Origin: Parachlamydiales bacterium
Lineage (GTDB): Bacteria; Chlamydiota; Chlamydiia; Chlamydiales; SM23-39
NCBI GenBank assembly: GCA_003151315.1
Contig: PLXF01000026.1
Location: 1 to 8,259 of the forward strand
Length of the DNA: 8,259 nt
Reading direction: 5' to 3'
The position numbers were made by a program, and so were the translations under genes. Below, in pieces: positions 1 through 5,255 of the stretch. How positions within the stretch are numbered: the stretch's first letter is position 1; every line of letters begins with the position of its first letter. The notes beneath the pieces were generated by a model. That model worked only from the letters and a program-made list of their open reading frames with translations, searched no databases and had not been told where the DNA came from.

Positions 1-497
1 TAAGCGGCGCTACCGCCGCAACGGTTTCTGCAGCGGTGACGGCCGCAGCTCCCGGATCGGCCGCGGCAACTAAAGCTACAGCAGCAGCGGCTGCCTCAGG
101 AGCTACCGCAGCAACGGTTGCTGCAGCCGTGGCTCTGCCCGCCAACACCTCCAGCAACGGCCTTACCACAGACATTACCACCCAGCTTACCCAGCTCGCC
201 GCGGCAGCCGCAGCGGCAGCCTCTTATTTAGGAGGCTCTAGCTCAACCTTCTTAACCACAGTCGATACCGCCGTCAAGGCCATTACCGCGCAGGGAGCCA
301 CTAGCACCACGATCCTCAACAACCTCAACACCTTATCAAAATTAGCCTCGGGACGGTCGCAAACCGTTAGTACGCAGACCTCAGCCGTCGCTCAGCAAGA
401 CAACCAGATCATCTCTACCCTCTCGGGTGCCCTCGATACCAAAAGCGGGGTCACTGGCGCCTCCCAAACGGCGATCAATAACCAGATTCCTAGATAA
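1..497 (+). CDS. 3' end of an Ala/Thr/Ser-rich protein, function unknown (5' end outside window)
   Basis: The reading frame is open from base 3 to the TAA at 495-497, so the gene starts upstream of the window; a GTG at 36 is internal to the open frame and is not a convincing start. The visible part is about 164 residues. Its first half is extremely rich in Ala, Thr and Ser, with poly-Ala runs encoded near 80-95 and 200-220. It contains two copies of a GATAATV-type segment (3-38 and 96-131). The second half is polar and probably helical, and ends in NNQIPR. There is no cysteine, no tryptophan and no evident membrane segment. I do not recognise the family. The composition and the position directly before a translocator operon fit a secreted T3S substrate, but this is inference. 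It could instead be a low-complexity surface or structural protein. Confidence 0.7.
   Translation, partial: SGATAATVSAAVTAAAPGSAAATKATAAAAASGATAATVAAAVALPANTSSNGLTTDITTQLTQLAAAAAAAASYLGGSSSTFLTTVDTAVKAITAQGATSTTILNNLNTLSKLASGRSQTVSTQTSAVAQQDNQIISTLSGALDTKSGVTGASQTAINNQIPR
3..131 (+). repeat. Two in-frame copies of a 36-base repeat, 93-base period
   Basis: Bases 3-38 and 96-131 match at 29 of 36 positions by hand alignment and encode SGATAATVSAAV and SGATAATVAAAV. The offset is exactly 31 codons. Most mismatches are in third codon positions, so the protein repeat is better kept than the DNA. More copies may lie upstream of the window edge. Confidence 0.6.
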
Positions 498-558
498 CTA
501 GCTAATTTTCAGTCACTTATAAAATCAAGATTGCAATTGCTTAATAATCAGCTAGTTA
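495..558. repeat. 9-base inverted repeat after the upstream gene
   Basis: Taactagct at 495-503 is the reverse complement of agctagtta at 550-558, with 46 bases between. The left arm includes the stop codon. The arms are AT-rich, the loop is long and no T-run follows, so this is not a convincing intrinsic terminator. It may be a weak transcript-end structure, a protein-binding site or chance. Confidence 0.25.
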
Positions 559-609
559 CAAGTTAATAATACTGTATTTAAACAAAATATAACTAATTTT
601 AATAAATTA

Positions 610-638
610 TTTACAATTAAACCAAAATAGTATAAAAT
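610..638 (+). promoter_or_regulatory. Candidate housekeeping-type promoter of the translocator operon
   Basis: TTTACA at 610-615 and TAAAAT at 633-638 are separated by 17 bases, close to the sigma70/sigma66 consensus. They lie in the AT-rich gap in front of the first gene of the operon. The predicted transcript would start near 645, giving a short leader that just includes the GGAG at 647-650. Many AT-rich hexamers occur in this gap, so the exact site is uncertain. Confidence 0.45.
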
Positions 639-646
639 AAGAGTAT

Positions 647-650
647 GGAG
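647..650 (+). promoter_or_regulatory. Shine-Dalgarno site selecting the start at 660
   Basis: GGAG at 647-650 lies 9 bases before the ATG at 660. The next gene has the same arrangement: GGAG at 1081-1084, 8 bases before its ATG. An upstream in-frame ATG at 645 overlaps this site, has no good site of its own, and would sit at the predicted transcript start. The 660 start is therefore preferred. Confidence 0.55.
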
Positions 651-659
651 AATATAACT

Positions 660-1067
660 ATGATAGACAATCTACTAAAACAGATGAGGGAAACGTTAGG
701 GGACTTAAATAGCCTAACTCCCACCAAAATGAAAGACCTAATCGAAACTACTGTAGAGACGTTTCGAGACCTCAAAACCCATTTTGAGTCGTCAGACCCT
801 GCTGAGCGGGAAGCCGCCATGTCAGCCGTAGAGACGATTAAAGAGGCGTTTCAAGAAGAGGCGAACAAGCTCTATAAAAAAGCGGGAATGGATCCGGAAG
901 TGATGTCCACTTTCATCAAAAACCCGATGAATTTTACACAGTCTGAATGGGAATCGGTGGCCGATATGTCTAAAGAACTCGAGTCGCTGAACATGCAAGA
1001 GCCAAAAACCGTTAGAGAGACACCCAGAAGGGCTAGAAGAAACAAAATCGTCCGCTTGGTCGGATAA
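660..1067 (+). CDS. Small helical protein, first gene of the translocator operon (positional match to CT577)
   Basis: This is a 135-residue protein starting at ATG 660; ATG 645 would add five residues. It is acidic and apparently almost all helix, with amphipathic stretches through residues 1-80, no membrane segment, no signal peptide and no cysteine. A short Pro-containing part (about residues 77-90) precedes a second helix. The last 17 residues turn strongly basic, with the core PRRARRNK. In Chlamydia a small uncharacterised protein, CT577, sits just upstream of copB, and this gene has a comparable size and place. I cannot confirm homology by eye. It could be a chaperone, a translocon accessory protein or an effector. 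The next gene starts 25 bases after its stop, behind its own ribosome site. Confidence 0.7.
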   Translation: MIDNLLKQMRETLGDLNSLTPTKMKDLIETTVETFRDLKTHFESSDPAEREAAMSAVETIKEAFQEEANKLYKKAGMDPEVMSTFIKNPMNFTQSEWESVADMSKELESLNMQEPKTVRETPRRARRNKIVRLVG

Positions 1068-1092
1068 CTAAACAGACATAGGAGAAAACAAG

Positions 1093-1512
1093 ATGTCAAC
1101 ACCTACAGTAACAGCTCACACAGAGTCGACAGCAATTACAACGTGGAGTTCTGTGCTTGCCACTATGGTAACCGCCGTCATCGCTCTGCAATATTTAGAA
1201 ACAGCGAGAGACAGTGGAGCTATCGGTTTACAAGTAAATCAGCTGAAAAACGCTGCAGATAAGATGAATACTCAGTTAACTGCACAAACGGTTGTTGTAC
1301 AGCAGCACATCGGTAACTCCGATTTGCCCTACCAGCAACAGGTGTACAATAACTACCAGCTCCAGGGTCAGTCGAGTATGACTCCCCTCCAGAACGGTAT
1401 TGACCAGGGAAACCAGATTCAGTCAGATATCGAGAGCGGTATTAGCACGGTACTTCAGGGTGCTCAGTCACTCGGAACGATCCCGCAAAACACAAATAAC
1501 AGGACAAACTAA
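1093..1512 (+). CDS. Unrecognised Gln/Ser/Thr-rich protein, probable T3S-linked secreted protein
   Basis: This 139-residue protein has a good ribosome site (GGAG at 1081-1084). The first 17 residues are rich in Ser and Thr, as in many T3S export signals. A short hydrophobic helix follows (about residues 18-35, core LATMVTAVIAL), then a Gln/Asn-rich, probably coiled-coil region to about residue 75, and a Gln/Tyr-rich stretch at 80-92. The C-terminal part contains NQIQSDIESGIST, which recalls the tail of the protein ending at 497. There is no cysteine. The hydrophobic helix followed by a polar coil resembles small translocator-like proteins, but I do not recognise a family. The stop overlaps the next start by one base (TAATG), implying translational coupling. 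Confidence 0.75.
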   Translation: MSTPTVTAHTESTAITTWSSVLATMVTAVIALQYLETARDSGAIGLQVNQLKNAADKMNTQLTAQTVVVQQHIGNSDLPYQQQVYNNYQLQGQSSMTPLQNGIDQGNQIQSDIESGISTVLQGAQSLGTIPQNTNNRTN

Positions 1513-2132
1513 TGACAATCCACACATCCACAGGCATAGGCGCTCAGCAAGCATTAGTAGCGCAGGTCAATTACAACGACTCAGTGGGCGCTATGTTAAA
1601 TGTGATGGTAAACTCCATTTTACCCTCATTGACAACGGCTGTTTCGACTTTGTCTACGCAAATGAACAATGCGTTGACAGCAATCTCAACTGCGCAACAA
1701 ACCTATGTCGATGAGTGGGCGGGAGATCCGAATGCGGGGGGAAATCCCACGAATTGGAATACCTGGATTGCGACCTATGGAGCAGGGGGCTCAAAATATG
1801 ATGACCCTATAGCCCAAGAAATCATCGACGGTGCGAACATTTTAACACATTATGGTTTCGATTTTTACGACGCACTATCTATGCAGTGGAACGGTACAGA
1901 AAACGGCGGGTCACCCCACGCTAACCTTTCCAAAACATTGAGCTCTTACCAAACGCGATATAATACATCACAGCTCGACTACCAGAGTAAGCTCTCAGCC
2001 GCTCAGCAGCCAATCGACCTGTGGGCCCACACCATCAACGCCGTGAATAAAACACAGGTGACTAACTACAAGTTGATGGAACCATTAACATCGATCTGGA
2101 AAAACCTGATCAATAAAACAAGTAATAAATAG
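1512..2132 (+). CDS. Unrecognised Trp/Tyr-rich protein inside the translocator operon
   Basis: This 206-residue protein starts at the ATG overlapping the upstream stop by one base; AGGA at 1501-1504 gives a 7-base spacing. Residues 22-62 form an amphipathic, moderately hydrophobic helix region (MLNVMVNSILPSL). Residues 65-135 are quite different: rich in Gly, Asn, Trp, Tyr and Asp, with Trp at 69, 82, 85 and 126, like a folded globular or binding domain. Residues 138-206 are helical again, with Trp 171 and 196. There is no cysteine and no signal peptide. The helix, globular insert, helix plan recalls needle-tip or translocator proteins in general layout only; no family was recognised. The copB-like gene follows after 8 bases and its ribosome site overlaps this stop. 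Confidence 0.75.
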   Translation: MTIHTSTGIGAQQALVAQVNYNDSVGAMLNVMVNSILPSLTTAVSTLSTQMNNALTAISTAQQTYVDEWAGDPNAGGNPTNWNTWIATYGAGGSKYDDPIAQEIIDGANILTHYGFDFYDALSMQWNGTENGGSPHANLSKTLSSYQTRYNTSQLDYQSKLSAAQQPIDLWAHTINAVNKTQVTNYKLMEPLTSIWKNLINKTSNK

Positions 2133-2140
2133 GGATATAT

Positions 2141-3490
2141 ATGACATCATCAGTAAACAACACATCAGCCACAGCGATAACGCTCAACGCGGTCGTTCAG
2201 CAGAGCAATCGGCAGACCACTGAAAATGTGAGCCCTGTTTTTGTCGCTCCCAATAAGCCGAAAATCGCGACTAACGTTGCCCCTCGGGACAAAGATCGCG
2301 ACGCTTTACCTGTCGCTCCGACCGATCCGATCGCTGAGACTAAAGATAGCTCTTTCATCCAGCGTTTATTAACCTCTGATCCGACAGATACCACCTCTAA
2401 TACTACCCTTTTCGCTCTCAATACGAGCGATGTAAACGAAGTGAATCTCGACCCCACAGCTCCACTTAATAGTAATACGATCAATGCACTCGTCCAATTA
2501 ACCGCCCTTCTTATCGGGCTTCAGATCATTGTCAACGGCCTCATGGCAAGCAATAATCTCAACCAGACACACATGCAGAAAAACCAAATCGACGCCTCGC
2601 TCGCTGCTGCCGCCTCTACCAAATTACAAATCCAGAAAATGGAAGACGAAAAAAATAAAGTAGACGTTTTAGGATGGGCCATTATCGCTCTTCAACTTGT
2701 TGCAGCTGTAGCCACCTTCGTAGTCGACCCAGTTGGATCGACAGTCATGTTAACCATGGCCTCATTGCAAATCGCTGAAAAAGAGGGTGCAATGTCTGAT
2801 AGTTGGACAGGAAGCGCTCTTGGCGATGGTTTCTTAAAATTCGGGCTTTCTTTAGCAGCTGCAGGTGGAGCCGGCTATGCTGCTGGTAAATTCGCCGGTA
2901 ACGCCGCTACTCAAACCGCTCTTAAAGCGGGAAAAACAGCTGAAGAAGCGCAGGCCGCCGGTTCGGCTGCTTCTTCTACGGCTGGCAAAAGCTCAGCTGC
3001 AATGGCAGGAACAATGAGCGTAGCCGTACTTAACCCAACCTCAGACTTTATGACAGCAAGCGGAGCTAGCGATAGCGCCAAACAAATTGGGCAGATCATC
3101 TCCCAAATCACCCTAATTTTACTAACACTAAAAGCGGGTATGATGGCAGGAAGCTCAGGGACTAACCTCCTATCGCGTATGACCGACCCAGCAGGAGCCG
3201 CTAATTTAACAAAACTTTTATACACATTCAACGCACTTGCCAATATGGGATCTGCGGGTAGTTCAATCGCTATAGGAAAAATACAGATGGATCAGGCCGA
3301 TATTCTCGATCAGATGGCTGAAACTTCAAAAGACACAGCGATCTTAAAGTCGCTGGGAAACAATACGCAGACAAACATAGAAAATTACCAGGAATGGGAA
3401 AAAAACTTTAATAATTCGCTGAGCGGGCTCAATAGCCTCTTCAGTCAGTTGATGCAGGCTCAAGCAGAAGCCGCACAAATTTTAGGATAA
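2141..3490 (+). CDS. copB: CopB-like major translocator (SctE/YopB class)
   Basis: This 449-residue protein probably forms the T3S translocon pore with its downstream partner. AGGGA at 2131-2135 is its ribosome site. Residues 1-110 are polar and disordered, fitting an export and chaperone-binding region. Hydrophobic segments lie at about 115-134 (core LTALLIGLQIIV), 176-210, 232-250 (Ala/Gly-rich) and 316-336 (core ITLILLTLKAG). A coiled region at 138-174 and a polar helical tail at 380-449 flank them. Internal hydrophobic helices without a signal peptide, coiled coils and position before a smaller translocator are typical of the YopB/IpaB class. Chlamydia CopB is of similar size, just under 500 residues as I recall. 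There is no cysteine. The usual SycD/LcrH-type chaperone (Scc2) is not in the window and may lie upstream. The assignment rests on architecture and context, not on a sequence signature. Confidence 0.72.
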   Translation: MTSSVNNTSATAITLNAVVQQSNRQTTENVSPVFVAPNKPKIATNVAPRDKDRDALPVAPTDPIAETKDSSFIQRLLTSDPTDTTSNTTLFALNTSDVNEVNLDPTAPLNSNTINALVQLTALLIGLQIIVNGLMASNNLNQTHMQKNQIDASLAAAASTKLQIQKMEDEKNKVDVLGWAIIALQLVAAVATFVVDPVGSTVMLTMASLQIAEKEGAMSDSWTGSALGDGFLKFGLSLAAAGGAGYAAGKFAGNAATQTALKAGKTAEEAQAAGSAASSTAGKSSAAMAGTMSVAVLNPTSDFMTASGASDSAKQIGQIISQITLILLTLKAGMMAGSSGTNLLSRMTDPAGAANLTKLLYTFNALANMGSAGSSIAIGKIQMDQADILDQMAETSKDTAILKSLGNNTQTNIENYQEWEKNFNNSLSGLNSLFSQLMQAQAEAAQILG

Positions 3491-3514
3491 ATATAAAAAA
3501 AGGAAACTATTATT

Positions 3515-4420
3515 ATGGCAACTCAAATCGTTCAACCAGAAAACCCCGTAACGAACGCGGCAGTAAAAAACATCCACTCCTTAAGCACGATTGCTCTCGG
3601 AGCGGGCGCAACTAACGCCGTTGTTCTTGCACAGCTCTACTCACTGCTGACTTATGTTCAGCAATTATCTTACCAACTCCAACAAAAGCAGGTAGAAACT
3701 CAGGCTACAATCGCTATAGCGAACGGAAATGCAGCCCGATCTGCAATGCGAGATCAAGCCTCAGCCACCCGATCAAACGCAATAGGTGGCGTAGTTGGTG
3801 GTAGCCTTGGAGTTACTGCTGGAGCCGCTGGCGTGTACAAAACTAACTTCGGAGCCGAAGCTCAAACCATCAAGCAAGAAAGCAAGGTTGTTAACACCGC
3901 AGATGAAAAAATCAAAGTTCTTGATGCAAACCTACCCAAAGCCGAGCCTGTTATTGCAGGTCAAGCAAATGCAGCAGGTCAGGGTGCTGGAGTCGATCGA
4001 GAAGCGGTTATGGCCAACTTCATGCGCAAAGAACCTTTGCCTCCCACGCAAGTGCCCTCTGCAGCCTCTCAGCTGCACGATGGAGAGCATACGCAGATCA
4101 GAGACACGATGGCTGCGAACAAGAAAACAGCCAACGAAAAGATCCACGATGCGAACAACCAGATTACCAGCTTCAACCAGCAAGCACACAATTTCGGCCA
4201 AGCCCTCAACGGACTGGCTACAGGTATTGGTGGACTTGCGGCAGCTGGGTTCCAAGTGGATCAGGCGGACGAAGAGCAACAAAAAGCGGTCTTGGATGCG
4301 GCTGGCCAAATGGTGGTCTCCTCTCTCCAAACGCTCCAAGCAATCGCGCAAACTATGGCTCAAATGCAGCAAAGCGCGATCCAAAACTTGGATGCAGCTC
4401 AGGCCCAACAAAAGGTCTAA
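3515..4420 (+). CDS. copD: CopD-like minor translocator (SctB/YopD class)
   Basis: This 301-residue protein is the last gene of the operon, 24 bases after the copB-like stop, with AGGA at 3501-3504. A helical hydrophobic stretch at about residues 25-55 leads into a Gln-rich coil (to 66). A Gly/Ala-rich segment at 89-107 (core GGVVGGSLGVTAGAAG) is the likely single membrane helix. The middle is polar, with a loop at about 150-190. A second weaker hydrophobic patch at 229-246 precedes the motif QVDQAD (247-252) and an amphipathic Gln/Ala-rich C-terminal helix. One main membrane segment plus a C-terminal amphipathic helix fits YopD/IpaC-class partners. It is shorter than Chlamydia CopD, which is over 400 residues as I recall. 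There is no cysteine or tryptophan. An alternative reading is a second SctE-like paralogue or a needle-tip protein. Confidence 0.68.
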   Translation: MATQIVQPENPVTNAAVKNIHSLSTIALGAGATNAVVLAQLYSLLTYVQQLSYQLQQKQVETQATIAIANGNAARSAMRDQASATRSNAIGGVVGGSLGVTAGAAGVYKTNFGAEAQTIKQESKVVNTADEKIKVLDANLPKAEPVIAGQANAAGQGAGVDREAVMANFMRKEPLPPTQVPSAASQLHDGEHTQIRDTMAANKKTANEKIHDANNQITSFNQQAHNFGQALNGLATGIGGLAAAGFQVDQADEEQQKAVLDAAGQMVVSSLQTLQAIAQTMAQMQQSAIQNLDAAQAQQKV

Positions 4421-4445
4421 GCTCCCCTTTTCTTCTCTTCTCCTT

Positions 4446-4477
4446 AAGACCGCGGCTTAACACCGCGGTCTTTTTTT
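4446..4477 (+). terminator. Strong intrinsic terminator of the translocator operon
   Basis: Gaccgcgg at 4448-4455 pairs perfectly with ccgcggtc at 4463-4470 around a 7-base loop. It is extended by two A-T pairs and followed by seven T residues at 4471-4477. It sits 25 bases after the copD-like stop and separates the two operons. Confidence 0.93.
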
Positions 4478-4516
4478 ATGCCCGCTTGAATTAACTTTCT
4501 CTACCAAACAGCAGAA

Positions 4517-4608
4517 GCAACGATAACGACAAGGGTTTCTAGCTCCGCGATTGCACACTGTCTTTTACAATTTTCTTATCGTTATATCGTTGCATCATTT
4601 CCATCGTT
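4517..4608. repeat. ATCGTT motif cluster with one inverted copy
   Basis: ATCGTT occurs at 4578-4583, 4586-4591 and 4603-4608, and its reverse complement AACGAT at 4519-4524. The 8-mers gcaacgat (4517-4524) and atcgttgc (4586-4593) form a perfect inverted repeat. It lies upstream of the injectisome operon and could be an operator, but it is over 230 bases from the first gene and may be chance. Confidence 0.3.
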
Positions 4609-4632
4609 ACCCTGTCGCTCGATAGAGAATTC

Positions 4633-4719
4633 ATGAAATGTCCTTTTTATCCTAATAACTATTGCACTTCCCAAAAATGTTGGGTGTCTATTCAAGATTC
4701 AAACGGAAGCAGTATATAG
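4633..4719 (+). CDS. Possible 28-residue cysteine-containing peptide (weak)
   Basis: An ATG at 4633 opens a 28-codon frame ending at the TAG at 4717-4719. The peptide begins MKCPFYPNNYC and has Cys at 3, 11 and 16 and Trp at 17. The bases before the start (agag, aattc, ATG AAA) closely resemble those before cdsG (agaggg, aattc, ATG AAA), so a ribosome site is possible though weaker here. No family is recognised. A frame this short can easily occur by chance, so this is a candidate only. Confidence 0.17.
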   Translation: MKCPFYPNNYCTSQKCWVSIQDSNGSSI

Positions 4720-4802
4720 GTCAACAGCTTTGGAAATATTCCCAGAAGAGCGATGAGCCACCCCTTTCTTTCTCTTTTTTAGACCTTATTTTGATAACCT
4801 CT

Positions 4803-4831
4803 TGTAAATTTTCTTGCCGAACGGGAATAAT
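4803..4831 (+). promoter_or_regulatory. Weak candidate promoter of the cds operon
   Basis: TTGTAA at 4803-4808 and AATAAT at 4826-4831 are separated by 17 bases, with four and five of six consensus matches. The predicted transcript would start near 4838, giving a very short leader before the ATG at 4850. A promoter must exist here because a strong terminator lies upstream, but this exact site is a guess. Confidence 0.3.
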
Positions 4832-4838
4832 AGGCAAT

Positions 4839-4842
4839 AGGG
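4839..4842 (+). promoter_or_regulatory. Shine-Dalgarno site selecting ATG 4850
   Basis: AGGG at 4839-4842 is 7 bases before ATG 4850 but only 1 base before the in-frame GTG at 4844, so the ATG is the better start. A poorer site (AGG at 4832-4834) would suit the GTG. Confidence 0.5.
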
Positions 4843-4849
4843 TGTGTCA

Positions 4850-5251
4850 ATGCTCAAAGAGTTTATCGAAAATATTTCCTCCGAATTGGACTTGGATCCT
4901 CCGCTTTTATCGAAAGATAAAACTTTCCATTTTACCCTTAACTCCCGCGTGGTAATCCTTTTGAAAGAACTCGATCCCGGAGTCTCGATGCAAGCGAATA
5001 TTACTCCGTGCCCAGAAAAAAAACGGGAAGAACTTTTTATGCTGCTTATGAAGGCGAATTTCCTCGGACAAGGGACCTCCGGCGCACGAATTGGGATCGA
5101 TGGAAGCGAGAAATACTTGACTCTCTCTCACGGATTGCCGTATGAAATGAACTATCGAACTTTCAAGGAAACCCTCGAGAATTTCGCCAACCATCTCGTC
5201 TACTGGCAGGATGAAGTCGCAAAATTCGAGAAGACAACAACCCTGATTTAA
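4850..5251 (+). CDS. CesT/SycE-type class I T3S chaperone (CT663-like)
   Basis: This 133-residue protein is preferred from ATG 4850; GTG 4844 would add two residues. It should bind an effector's N-terminal region in the bacterial cytoplasm and keep it export-ready as a dimer. Size and layout match the CesT fold: an N-terminal helix (1-14), strands around 23-52, a helix (56-70) leading into the family-typical ANFLGQGTSGA (69-79), strands at 80-98 and a long C-terminal helix (103-126). The stretch NFANHLVYW near the end is also typical of the family. In Chlamydia a chaperone of this class, CT663, lies directly upstream of cdsD, as here. There is a single Cys at 54. cdsD begins 4 bases after the stop without a good ribosome site of its own, suggesting translational coupling. 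Confidence 0.86.
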   Translation: MLKEFIENISSELDLDPPLLSKDKTFHFTLNSRVVILLKELDPGVSMQANITPCPEKKREELFMLLMKANFLGQGTSGARIGIDGSEKYLTLSHGLPYEMNYRTFKETLENFANHLVYWQDEVAKFEKTTTLI

Positions 5252-5255
5252 AACT

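Larger units (their letters stand above)
4478..4849. other. Intergenic region between the two T3S operons
   Basis: About 370 bases without a convincing gene. Open frames across it are short, begin with poor starts and overlap the next real gene. It holds a cluster of ATCGTT motifs (4519-4608), a possible 28-codon peptide (4633-4719), a pyrimidine-rich run near 4760-4780 and a weak promoter (4803-4831). No tRNA, other RNA gene or mobile element was recognised. Confidence 0.7.

Noticed and set aside
1..497. Poly-Ala coding region considered as a simple DNA repeat or CRISPR-like array
   Set aside because: The frame is open throughout with varied Ala codons and only two partial copies at 93-base spacing. 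It is protein-level low complexity, not an array of identical repeats and spacers.
495..558. Inverted repeat considered as intrinsic terminator of the upstream gene
   Set aside because: The arms are only 9 bases and AT-rich, the loop is 46 bases and no T-run follows, so a stable hairpin terminator is unlikely.
1400..1714. Forward frame spanning the junction of the two unknown genes, considered as evidence of a frameshift
   Set aside because: Both flanking genes have proper starts, stops and ribosome sites joined by a TAATG overlap. The third frame is Arg/Cys-rich, unlike the Cys-free neighbours.
3932..4411. Reverse-strand open frame of about 159 codons
   Set aside because: It is the complement of the copD-like gene, with no promoter or ribosome site on that strand. 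It is a shadow of biased codon use.
3795..4460. Long overlapping frame inside the copD-like gene and past its stop
   Set aside because: The product is Lys/Arg/Ser/Leu-rich, typical of an off-frame reading. It lacks a ribosome site and runs into the terminator stem, while the main frame is well supported.
4662..4955. Open frame of about 97 codons before and into the CT663-like gene
   Set aside because: It has a poor start and no ribosome site, and it overlaps the clear CesT-type gene in another frame. Its translation is rich in Ser, Phe and Lys with no family resemblance.
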